A DNA stretch of 64,000 nt from Liolophura sinensis (taxonomy: Eukaryota; Mollusca; Polyplacophora; Chitonida; Chitonidae), in the NCBI RefSeq assembly GCF_032854445.1, contig NC_088301.1, positions 1,986,001 through 2,050,000 on the forward strand, read 5' to 3'. A model generated the notes under the pieces. The model had not been told where the DNA came from, made no database searches, and was given only the letters and a program-made list of their open reading frames with translations. Positions 24,042 through 35,730 of the stretch are shown in pieces (within the stretch, counting starts at the first letter, position 1; each line of letters opens with the position of its first letter). The translations under genes and the position numbers were made by a program.

Positions 24042-24196
24042 TATAAAAGCGAAAGAGATTTCAAATAAGTTGCCAATCGCCCTTATAATGATGTAATCTT
24101 GGTTTCAACCCAAACGTTCCCCGGACGATGCTGGTTGCAGTTGACTCGTTTTGAAAATGGCGATTAGCGAGGTTTTGCTTAATTTGGATGTAACAG
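24042..24196 (+). promoter_or_regulatory. Possible TATA box and short first exon
   Basis: TATAAAAG at 24042-24049 lies about 110 bases before an ATG at 24157 with a good context (AAAATGG). The frame reads MAISEVLLNLDVT and meets a donor-like GTACAT at 24197. This could be a promoter with the first coding exon of an unidentified gene. Candidate next exons (for example after TGTTGCAG at about 24595) are too short to support a family. Weak. Confidence 0.22.
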
Positions 24197-24655
24197 GTAC
24201 ATGCTCTTGTGTGTTAGTTGTAGCGTTCAGGTCTGTATTATTCACGAGTTACTAGGCGAATTATTGTAGAACGAGAGGAAACGTTTTTGTAGCGTAGAAC
24301 TTTGACGTTAAACGCAGCACACTCGAAAAGACCGTTCTCGATAGTGGTGAATGGAAGCGTACAGGTCTGCAGTTCTGCAGAAAAGTAAGCTGGGAGGAAT
24401 GAAACCTCTAAGATGTAAGGAAAACCATATCTCTGCCTGCACGTTCAGTCTAGGTTACAGGGTTTCACAAAGCGACCGTAGTTGTATGGTAAGCCGATTT
24501 GGCGACCTTTACATGTATACAATAGCGTATCCAAAATCTATATCCCAATTTCGAGTTCTGATTAAGGGCAAGTATATTCTTACAAATGTTGCAGGTTCAC
24601 TCCCCCTCCTGGGACATTGAACTTGTGGATTTCCAGGAGGAACTTTTGCCTTCCA

Positions 24656-24865
24656 TCAGTGATATGTACATATATGTACATCACACACGGGGAAGTTCGT
24701 CAGTAGCTTGTCGGTGACTAAACCCGGACACTCCGGTTTCTTCCACTGAAAAGACTGACGGACATCGTAAATTCCTGGGTATAATTTCTTGTCAAACACG
24801 AGTGAAAACAAGGCATGGTAAAACGAACGAGGTTCATTATCTATGTCCACTGTGAAATTAAACAA
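24656..24865 (-). CDS. Unidentified open frame, protein-like composition
   Basis: A 69-codon minus-strand frame starting MFNFTVDIDNEPRSFYHALF and including KKPECPGLVTDKLLTNFPVC. Residue composition is balanced, unlike repeat-derived frames nearby, and it is Phe/Lys/Pro rich with two to three Cys. I do not recognise a family and see no clear partner exon. It could be a single exon of a minus-strand gene or chance. Confidence 0.2.
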   Translation of the reverse strand: MFNFTVDIDNEPRSFYHALFSLVFDKKLYPGIYDVRQSFQWKKPECPGLVTDKLLTNFPVCDVHICTYH

Positions 24866-24899
24866 CAGTGAAGCAGTAGTGTGAGCGCAGCAAACAATA

Positions 24900-27800
24900 A
24901 ATTTGCTTTAGATTCAAGCCTTTCTTTTATTTGTTTTGTTTATTTGGAAGGCAAGGCTTGCAACTTGTGGTTTTCTCACGGTGATCAATGGGAACATGTT
25001 TTTTCACTTGTTCGATTAGGAGATAAAGTTTACATGTAATGAATGTACAGAGGCTAAGCAATATATTTTATGTGAATAGATATTGTTGGAAGTGCATATC
25101 ACCTCGGAGTGGTCACTTCAAAGTCTTGTCCTGATGATCGAACACGCCGATATTATCAAATATCAATGTTGTGCCGTTCCTGTATAATTAGTGTCGATAC
25201 TTTGACCGTATTGGTCGCAAAACCAAACTTTCCATTCAGACGACAGCTAAGTTATATGGCCCACTGAGCTGTAAGTACCCTCTTACCTGTCATACTGCGG
25301 CGTTCATGTGACCAACACGACGTTACCACGCGAGGATTGTTGGTGTTTCCATATTGTAATTGTATACCAGATGCTCAATTTTCACGTGGAATTATCCGTG
25401 TTATAATCGATATACAGAAGGTTAAAATTAGATAAGTTATAGAGGCAAACTAACGCATTGGGCATAGTGATTAGACTTCTATGCAGTGAGCCGCTATCAC
25501 GTGTTGTCAGAACTACTGTAGGCGTACCGTAGGGTTAATGACGTATACTTCTCATGTGATCAAAGAGTTTTATATGCTGTATGAAGTCTGAATACATAGG
25601 ACTGACAAACAGATGTTATAGCGAAGTGCACGCGCAATAGTGTACACTGATCTAGTTATTTATCCCTCTGCGATTCCCCAAAACGAATGTACACTAGGAA
25701 ATAAATTCGTCTCAATGGAAAAGTGGTATTGTGTAGTGCATTTTGGCCCAAGTTTTTAAAGTCATTTAAAATTAGGAACAACTGAATGGTGATCTGAACC
25801 AAGAAACCCACTTACCTTGCAGAGTGAAGATCAAAAGTGAAACTTCCCTCGAACTCCGAGATGCATATAAAATCATACGGTAAAGCGATGTGGCCTTAAG
25901 GTTACTGTTCTTTACCTCAGGTCGCAAAGTGTAGGGTAAGGACAGTTATCGATGCACAGGGCCATGTTCAGACGAAATTTGGGCAGCTGCTAATGTAGAA
26001 AGATTGATGTGGCTTACATACATGTATGCATATCAATTAGCCAAGTTTTTCATCACAAGGATTCCATGTGTCAAAAGTAGACGAGACAGCATCTAGATTA
26101 TCACCAACGCCTGGTTAGATATTTAAGGGTAATTCCACAGGCCAGATAAGTCTTAGCAGACGTGAGATTCAGGTGAGAGTTGATCTATTATTCGTCAAAT
26201 GTAAAGGATACAACGATCATTAATTAGACAAGGTACATAGTAAGTTTTATCGTTAGTTGGGATTTACTCTTTTGGGGTTTTGGACTTATTCTAAAGGCTG
26301 ACATTTAGCAGAGATCACCTAGGGTTCCGAAGCAGTAACATCAGGGTCTGACGTTTAATCCCCAGCAGATCACGTTATCGGCGTACAGCCCACTCGCCCA
26401 ACATGCCTCCACAGAGAATGGGACTCACAAACAAAAAGTAGTTCGGTACTGTTACCTAACCGACGCTCAAAATGACATCCAGCAATTTGACAAGACTCTG
26501 TGGGTTTAATGATGATGAGACAGTCAAGAAATTCAGTGAACAAGGCAAAATTTGACTGGAATTTGCTCCAAGACTGGTCAAGATAAAGAACATGGCGAGA
26601 ATACGATCAGCAGACAACGCGACATATCAAAAACAATCCGAATTGTTTGGATGGTCTCCTAAAAACGTTATTCACTAAAGACAAAAGTTGTTTCAATATA
26701 TTTAAAAACAGGATTTAATATGAATTCCTATGGGTTAATAATGCTCAAGCCTCTGGGGTTGTATATTTATGACATAGTCCAAGTGTGATCCAGTTATAAT
26801 GTGCTCTGCGATGAAGATTAATTACTGTTGTAGTCTTATAGTGATGGATTAGAGTTTCCTCATTTGGGTAGAAATCTGGAACACAAGTGCGCCTTCGGAC
26901 GTTTATTCCACGACAGACCGACTGTTTAAAGGGTACATGTACTCTTGAGTTTTGTATCTTAATATGCAGCTAAGGATGTGGCCCATCACACAAAATTACA
27001 AAAAAGTGGCTTAAAACTAGACCTTTCCCAAAGCTATAGCGAGCAGCCGAAAATGAAATAGCCTGTTGTGGTGACGTTAACGGCGATAGCTGTCAAAACA
27101 AATTTGTTCATTATGTCATCTTCTAATATTCCCGAACACTGACGCAAAATATGAATAAAAAATATCGCAGAGATGTTTTTCTCAATTTTGGGGCAAGTCA
27201 GTCATGTTCCTTGAAACCATACTCCTCGTATTATAGTACCTCTTCATGTGTCTTTTAACAACGTGTGTATGATTGCTTTTGACAGAAGACAGGAAAATAG
27301 TGAAACCGTTTATGCTTTTTTCAACATTAGGGAGCCCAAAATTTCAGATGTGAGATGTTTGGATCATTGTCGTTCATTGAGTGCGGTCAAAGTGCGTTCT
27401 TTGTCAGCCATTTAATGTTGTTTCTGATTGACATCACATCTTGTTTCACTGAAACAAATTGAACATCACCGCATGCGTACTAAGTTAGATATGTCAGTGG
27501 TAACGGAGGTCACTTTGGTGAGACCTGCAGCTCCTGTTATAATCGTTCTGCTTCTTTTAGAACAGAGAGTTGTATGGACCAATGTTCCTCTGTTTATGGG
27601 GAAGTCTGTCTTAGTTTTACAGAACATAATTGTAATGGGGTACGTCTGTGCGCTTCACGTTCCTTACAGGAAATTTGTCTCGTCCATGCCTGTTGTTCAC
27701 GTTGAAACGTCAGTTCAGCCGCGGTGCGCATTAATCGATTGTAATACAAACTAGTTACGGCAAATGTTTACCCTGTTACATGATTTAGATTTTCTTTCTG

Positions 27801-28850
27801 CTTTTCGAGCCACTCGTAAACCGTCTATTGTGTTGCTGTCAAGTGTGAAGTGTATATGGTGGCTTACAGCGCAGTTTGGTATATTGGGCAGAACCACAGA
27901 TTTACTGAGTAACTGGTTTATATAACCGACTTATAGACCCACAACGTACACAAACCCAGACCACATCTTTGTCCCTGGGAATCACAGCATAAAGGGTACC
28001 AGGAACCTACATGCAGTAATGCATTTTGTTAATAGCTTCGAATAAATGAAACTTTATTTGAACAGACATTAAAAGAAGTCATTTTTATGCTGGCGTCTTA
28101 GAAGTATCGACATTCCAAAAAGTTTTAACAAGGACTTCATATCCACTGTTGGCGTAAACAAACGTTATCACGGAATTCTATCCCTCGACGTGCTTGAATT
28201 GTGAAGACGTATAAATCATTACTCTGGGTGGCGTGTTGTGTAACAAAAGAAACCATTTTTCTACGTCATCGGAAAGAAAACGTCATGTAAAAGGTAAACT
28301 AATGTGGATGGCTTTTAGAAGATTACATTCTAAAATCAGGCATATTTCCAATATGTCTTTTTGTTATCTTGGACAAACGGGATTTAGCGTGTATAATGGA
28401 TGCGTCTGCCATTACCGTGATTGTTTTCAATGTGTCTACATGCTGTATTGATTCATTAAGATATGAATTGTACCTATCGTTTCGTCTTTGGATAAGACAA
28501 TTTAATCCAAACTGTGTAGTTTTCTCAAAAAGTAGATTGAATATATTATTAATAGCTTTCCATATTAATTCACATAATAAGTGTCAACAATCACTAAACA
28601 TGCTATATTTCCACCGGTTCCCAGTTCTGCAGTGGATTGCAGGGTAAGCTTCCCAGAACAGTATCTTTAGCCTAAGCGAACGACATGCGCAAAGATTCAT
28701 CGAAAGATTCTCAAAGCTCAAACCCATGACATTGGTGGTCGTAAGCCTCAGCTATCTCGACGGTTCTGGCTGTGTTGTCATGTTTACCCCTTAAACTGAC
28801 GTTCCGTACTTCAGCACTAAATTTGATTGATATCAAAGGATGTCTCGAAT
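24900..28850. other. Intergenic sequence
   Basis: Mostly unique AT-rich DNA. The stretch near 27050-27270 resembles one at 40915-41135, a dispersed repeat. A Cys-rich frame at 27484-27705 and a Leu/Val-rich frame at 27428-27754 were seen, but neither has exon support. Confidence 0.5.
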
Positions 28851-28874
28851 GCTCGGTTTTGGTTCTATGGTTAA

Positions 28875-30145
28875 ACTGATGACACTGGATGGTGATCTAG
28901 ACAATTTAGGTTGATGACACTGGATGGTGATCTAGACTATTTAGGTTGATGACACTGGATGGTGATCTAGACAATTTAAGTTGATGATACTGGATGGTGG
29001 GTTGGAGTATTTTAGATTAGTGCCACTGGATGGTTATCTAGACTATTTAGATTGATGATACTGGATGGTGATTTAGACAATTTAAGTTGATGATACTGGA
29101 TGGTGGGTTGGAGTATTTTAGATTAGTGCCACTGGATGGTGATTTAGACAATTTAGGTTGATGACACTGGATGGTGATTTAGATTATTTAGATTGATGAC
29201 ACTGGATTGTGGTTTAGATTATTTAGATAGATGACACTGGATGGGGATTTAGACAATTTAGAACAGTGCCACTGGATGGTAATTTTTAGTTTTTAGATTG
29301 ATGACACTGGATGGTGATTTAGACTATTTAGATTGATGACACTGGATTGTGGTTTAGATTATTTAGATAGATGACACTGGATTGTGGTTTAGATTATTTA
29401 GATAGATGACACTGGATGGGGGTTTAGACAATTTAGAACAGTGCCACTGGATGGTGATCTAGACTATTTACATTGATGACACTGGATGGTGGTTTAGATT
29501 ATTTAGATTGATGATACTGGATGGTGATTTAGACAATTTAGGTTGATGATACTGGATGGCGATTTAGACAATTTAGATTGATGACACTGGATGGTGGTTT
29601 AGACAATTTAGGTTGATGACACTGGATGGCGATTTAGACAATTTAGGTTGTTGACACTGGATGGTGATTTAGACAATTTAGGTTGATGACACTGGATGGC
29701 GATTTAGACAATTTAGATTGATGACACTGGATGGTGGTTTAGACAATTTAGGTTGATGACACTGGATGGTGATTTAGACAATTTAGGTTGATGACACTGG
29801 ATGGTGATCTAGACTATTTACATTGATGACACTGGATGGTGATTTAGACAATTTAGATTGATGACACTGGATGGTGATTTAGACTATTTAGGTTGATGAC
29901 ACTGGATGGCGATTTAGACAATTTAGATTGATGACACTGGATGGTGGTTTAGACAATTTAGATTGATGACACTGGATGGTGATTTAGACAATTTAGATTG
30001 ATGATGCTGGATGGTGATTTAGACTTTTTAGTTTAATGGCAATGGATGGTAATTTGGAGTATTTAGATTGATGATACTGGATGGTGATTTAGACAATTTA
30101 GGTTGATGATACTGGATGGTAATTTGGAGGTGATTTAGATTGATG
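28875..30145. repeat. 35-bp minisatellite
   Basis: About 36 units of roughly 35 bp (TTGATGACACTGGATGGTGA, TTTAGACAATTTAGG). Variants include GTGGGTTGGAGTATTTTAGA and AACAGTGCCACTGG. Unit length drifts by a base or two. It ends about 0.5 kb upstream of LTD-A. Confidence 0.93.
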
Positions 30146-30671
30146 AGACTGGATTTTGGGCCGTCAAATTGTGATATTTCAATGCATGCCTCAGACGATG
30201 TGGCCTTCTACCACGTTGGTACTTAGTGTCTCAGTGGACAAAGTTCATTTTGTGAATCATCCGAAAATGTTGATTTTTGTTCGAAAATGGCTGCATTGGC
30301 ATTTAAATCCTCGACAAGACCTAACTGTTTTTTCACTGCTCTCTTTGGTCTTCAGAAACCCATTTACTGTTGGTCTCTCTCTGGCATATTGTAAGTGCTG
30401 TTTACAGATGTTAGTCTGGCGTGACCACATTTAGTTGAACTGTTCAAATGTATGTTTTTGATTTTGTCTTACCTTATATTTGATATTTTCAGTGCGAAAT
30501 TTTCTTTCGTATTTTTGGATGTGGTCTATTCTGTGCTCTGTTCCCTTATGATTTGGTTTTAGCTTGTCAGTGTACAATCCGACTGACTTGTTTACTACAT
30601 TTGCAGCATATGCAAAGCTGTTTGGCCCTCTACTCTGTGGATACCAACAGAACTTTGCTTCAATTTCCACA

Positions 30672-31794
30672 ATGTACCAGAGCAAAAGAGTCCATATTCT
30701 GGCACTGATCATCATTGGAATTCTCCTAGGCCACATCGAATGTTTCCCCGCATCTTCTGTGTTCATTAACGAGGTGAACGCCGATACGCCTGAAAACCCC
30801 GAAACCACGGAGTATATAGAACTCTGGAAGAGTGACACTTCTGCCCTGGGTTTGTCGAGATTTAGAACCGTCTTGTACTATGGAGATGATCGTAGATCAG
30901 CTTCGTATAAAATATTGACCTGTGAGACTACTGCATACCCGGCAATGGCGCCGTTGTCATCAGTAGTACCTCTGTAAACCCTCGTCCAGATTTGGTTATA
31001 CAAGACGTTACATGGATTCAAAATGGAAACAGCAAAGTTGACGCGGTAGCGATGTATTTGGAGAAAGGCAACGGCAAGTCCTTCGTGGATGTTAGGTCTC
31101 CTAACATGTAACATAACCAGAGTGATAAGCCGTGGTATGGACATATTTTAGGGAACTAAAAGGCAATACACAACTGAACTTTTACACACCAGAATACGAA
31201 ATAAGGAGATAATTTAAAGAAGAGTATTTCTGTTCACAAATGTTGATCCCCGTTTATTTAACACGTAACATCGTTAGTGATCTCTAACCCTTGCCTATAA
31301 ACATGACATCCATCATTTAGGTAAAACAGTAGAAAACAAAAAACAATCACAATAACAAACAGATAAATATGCCGTCAAAAATTATTAAGTATACATTTTA
31401 CAGTTTGAAACAATCACAACCTTTCAAAATATGACGATAATGAAATCGCATTAAGAACGAATAGAAGAGAATAAAAGACATAAAATGTTAGTAATGCTCT
31501 CTGGGAAAATGTTCCTGTAACACCTACGACCTTGAACGTGGACAGTGACCTTGTGGATGTAATCGCGCATGACAGACGGTTGGTCACCGACATCTCCCCC
31601 TTCATGCCTCCTCTTCCCACCCAATCAGCGGCCTTTAAGGTGGAATCTTGCAATAATGAGGCAATGAGCAGGTGCTCGAATTTCCCCAAGACGATGTCAG
31701 CCTTCACTGTTAGAGAGTTATCTCCCGGTGCCCCGAAAAGCTGTCTGATCTTGTCCCCAGGTCGCCAGGTCCTTGTTCCACCACTGTTTTTCAG
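30672..31794 (+). pseudogene. LTD-A: decayed secreted lamin-tail-domain gene
   Basis: Exon 1 (30672-31073) starts MYQSKRVHILALIIIGILLG, a signal peptide, followed by VFINEVNADTPENPETTEYI, the first LTD strand as in LTD-B. One base is missing near 30925-30945: the frame then shifts and homology resumes (SVNPRPDLVIQD, IQNGNSKVDAVAMY). The position matching LTD-B's donor reads G/GCAAGT, a GC-type donor. The exon 2 homologue (31512-31794) encodes LVDVIAHDRRLVTD and TMSAFTVRELSPGAPKSC, but AG is absent at the expected acceptor (AAAATG there), and five bases are missing near its end relative to LTD-B. No PAN-like exon 3 was found before LTD-B. Together these suggest a pseudogene; assembly error could explain the single-base shift but not the acceptor loss. 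Confidence 0.72.
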
Positions 31795-33660
31795 GCAAAC
31801 CACGTCATTTAAAGTCAGTGCTTTTTGGGTCGGCTGTTTAAGCAGCTTACTCCTTAGTGATTGTGGGGAGTGTGATAGAAATGCATGTGAAGTTATTTGT
31901 GCTTTGTTGGTCTGCGTGGATTAATGTTTGTTTGAGCGTTGAAAGACATGGAATAAGTTTCTACGCGTCTGCAGTGGACGTTTGAAGCTTATACGTGGTT
32001 TGTTAGCGATTACTGAGGAGCAACTGTGTTATGAAAGGCACCCATTTGAGTGGATTTAATGTGTTCTATTTGGGTTATTCGGTCCTATATATACGACATT
32101 AATATCCGTTGGGGGAATAAAAAATCCAATAAAGCTATTGGAAGGGTAAAATGAAAAATTTCGTGTAGCCTGAAGACGAAATAGTCGAGATAGGCGCTGT
32201 TAACGTTCATTTAGTTCTGGTGCATAGATGTGCACAAATCTAACGACTTCCCCTTTCAAATCCGAAAGGCTTAGCAAGGCTAAAACTGTGAGTATATGTA
32301 GCGGAACATGCTACATATGCAGAACATACATGTACTAGGTGTCGGAATGGCGATCTAACTGAGAGCTGGTTGAGGTCAGCTTGGAACAAAAAGACATGCC
32401 CTGAATCAAGTGTAATCTTGGGCCTTGTACCCTTTCGGAAAACTACGCTTGATTATTGCTACATGATGTACAACGCATTGACCATATTACTTAATAACTA
32501 GAAAGACCATCTGTTACTTGATAACTGGAATCCTCGTACATATCTAGGCGTCAGTACCGGCATTCATAGGCATATAGCAGCCGTCAGCCAAAATGGACGT
32601 TTCAATTGAATAATCCGTACGTTAAATACAAATCTCCAAAATACTGAGAAAGTATATAAAGTACGAAATTAAGACGGAATGATGCAGAGAACTCCTTAGT
32701 AGTTTTTAATGATGTTCAAAAGACACAAGCAATGTTACGGGCAAATGCGTGAAATCTGTATTTAAATCGTGTACCATGCTAGTATATGTAAGTTGTCGAT
32801 GATGAAATATGTATCTTTGTTGCATTTTGATTGAAACTTTTCATACGGTTTATTAGATGCAGTGATGAAACTATGTACGTAGGACTGGATATTGTCTTAA
32901 TTTACTTACAAAATAAAGAGCAGGTATATGTAACATCTTTTTTAACATTGAGAAGAAGTCGCAGTGTTCGTCAGTGAACTAAACGATTGAATGTATGGAA
33001 AGTGTGGTGCGTGTAAAAATATTCAGACAGATCACAGGCTTCAAACAAAAGTAAATGATCTCTGTGCGGTGGTCGAGCTAACACATGAATTGCTTCATTA
33101 ACGTCTCGTTGGAAATGAATAAAGTAACAAAGACATCAACCTAAATACATGTAAATAACAACTCAAACTCTTAATGTCTTGAAAGAGAAGAAAAAGAAAC
33201 AACAACCCAAAACCGCAACTGAACCAGTATAACCAGATTGGATTGATGTAACGTACAAAATAATGTCTTATAATGACGGTCGTAATTACATTGTATCGCT
33301 TTCTGGGCAAACTATTCAAATACATTACAGGCATGACACTCCTTTGTAACCTGTGTATCTTTCTAGCTGAAGACTTTAAGCAAGGAAATCAGCACTTTGC
33401 ATGTCCCTGACACTGCTTGGAGTTATATCATTTTTCTGTCACTGTATTAAGCGTCGTCAGTGGGTTTCAGGTTGCCCTACTTGGCTTGGTTCAATGGCTT
33501 GGCTCCTTGGTTTTGAATCATATTCATTTTGTTTGCGTTTTACTCACCTGCGTTTTTTTACTTTGGCTTTGTGTTACATATTTAAGTAAGGTATGGTGGC
33601 TTTGAGATGTCTGTTCCTTGGTGATAAGAACATGTGAAGGTTGTGTAAATGAGTCTCATA
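31795..33660. other. Intergenic sequence downstream of LTD-A
   Basis: The first 170 bases (to about 31970) still align by eye with LTD-B intron 2 (37630-37960), so the duplication unit included intron sequence. The rest is AT-rich with no recognised feature. Confidence 0.6.
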
Positions 33661-33664
33661 ACGT

Positions 33665-35110
33665 GTGTGCCTTGAGTTCACCAACACCGGAGGGTTATGT
33701 TTCTCAAAACATACTTGGGTGTGTGACTTGAGATCACAACATCAGAAGGTTGTGTAAATGTGTCCCATAACATACCAGAGGGTTGTGTAAATGAGACATA
33801 CTTGGGTGTGTGACTTGAGATCACCAACACCAGAGGGTTGTGTAAATGTGCCTCATAACATACTTGGGTGTGTACCTTGAGTTCACCAACACCAGAGGGT
33901 TGTGTAAATGAGAGATACTTGGGTGTGTGACTTGAGATCACAACACCAGAGGGTTGTCTAAATGAGACATACTTGGGTGTGTGACTTGAGATCACCAACA
34001 CCAGAGGGTTGTGTAAATGTTTCTCATAACATACTTGGTTGTGTACCTTGAGATCACCAACACCAGGGGGTTGTGTAAATGTATGTCATAACATACTTGG
34101 TTGTGTGACTTGAGATCACCAGAACCAGAGGGTTGTGTAAATGTTTCTCATAACATACTTGGTTGTGTACCTTGAGATCACCAACACCAGGGGGTTGTGT
34201 AAATGTATGTCATAACATACTTGGCTGTGTGACTTGAGATCACCAGAACCAGAGGGTTGTGTAAATGAGACATACTTGGGTGTGTGACTTGAGATCACAA
34301 CACCAGAGGGTTGTGTAAATGAGACATACTTGGGTGTGTGACTTGAGATCACAACACCAGGCGGTTGTGTAAATGAGACATGCTTGGGTGTGTGACTTGA
34401 GATCACCAACACCAGAGGGTTGTGTAAATGAAACATACTTGGGTGTGTGACTTGAGATCACAACACCAGAGGGTTGTGTAAATGAGACATACTTGGGTGT
34501 GTGACTTGAGATCACAACACCAGGCGGTTGTGTAAATGAGCCATACTTGGGTGTGTGACTTGAGATCACAACACCAGGCGGTTGTGTAAATGAGCCATAC
34601 TTGGGTGTGTGACTTGAGATCATCAACACCAGAGGGTTGTGTAAATGAAACATACTTGGATGTGTGACTTGAGATCACCAACACCAGAGGGTTGTGTAAA
34701 TGAGACATACTTGGGTGTGTGACTTGAAATCACCAACACCAGAGGGTTGTGTAAATGTTTCTCATAACATACTTGGTTGTGTACCTTGAGATCACCAACA
34801 CCAGGGGGTTGTGTAAATGTATGCCATAACATACTTGGTTGTGTACCTTGAGTTCACCAACACCAGGGGGTTGTGAAAATGTATCTCATAACATACTTGG
34901 CTGTGAACCTTGAGATCACCAACACCAGAGGGCTGTGTAAATCTGTCTCATAACATACTTGGCTCTGTACCTTGAGATCGTCAAAAACCAGAAGGTTGTG
35001 TAAATGTATCTCATATCATACTTGGCTGTGTACCTTTGAGTTCATCAACACAAGAAGGTTGGGTAAATGTATCTCATAATATACTTGGGTGTGTGACTTA
35101 AACCCACCAA
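33665..35110. repeat. 54-61 bp minisatellite
   Basis: About 25 units (TGTGACTTGAGATCACCAAC, ACCAGAGGGTTGTGTAAATG, then AGACATACTTGGG or TTTCTCATAACATACTTGG). The two unit lengths reflect the last alternative and alternate in blocks. Antisense frames with FTQPSGVVISSHTPKYVS repeats are artefacts. It lies between LTD-A and LTD-B. Confidence 0.93.
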
Positions 35111-35730
35111 CATCAGTAGGTTCAGTAAAAAATGATACACTGTCTTGGTCTATAGTGTGTATTATAGATTTCAAGTTGAAGAACTGGACATTCATGGTCA
35201 TTATGTACAAATGAAAATGCTGTGTTCCAGAGTTCCACAAAGATTGGTACTGGAATCTCTTTGAAACCTCGACTCTGATCATAAAGTGACAACAAATAAT
35301 CACGCGCACACCCGTTTGACACACCTCCCAATGTGTACATGTAGTCGATATGGAATCCATTTTTCCTCGGTCATTTCTTGTAAGAGGAAAGCCCTATAGA
35401 CTGCTTATTTAATGAAAACGATAAGTCTTTGCTCTTTGTGTCAACATTCCGTTCGAGGTCCCTGAGTGTTCCTGATGTAGGTTACCGACAGGATATCGTG
35501 CATGCATGCTTCTGAGCCAATCAGGATTCTGTGATAACGAGTAAGCAAATTAGAAGAGGAAATACTCTCCAGGAGGAAAATTTTCTGTTCTATTTCACTT
35601 TGCTCAGGCCATTTACACTCTTGTGTTATTCTGTATAGTTGCTGAGCCGTTTGACCACATGTTCTGTCACCACCACACTTGTGTGCATACATTTGTTCAT
35701 CAGTAGAATACTTGATGTGCTTAAGACATC

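Noticed and set aside
33678-34832. Antisense frames with FTQPSGVVISSHTPKY repeats
   Set aside because: Translation of the 54-61 bp minisatellite.
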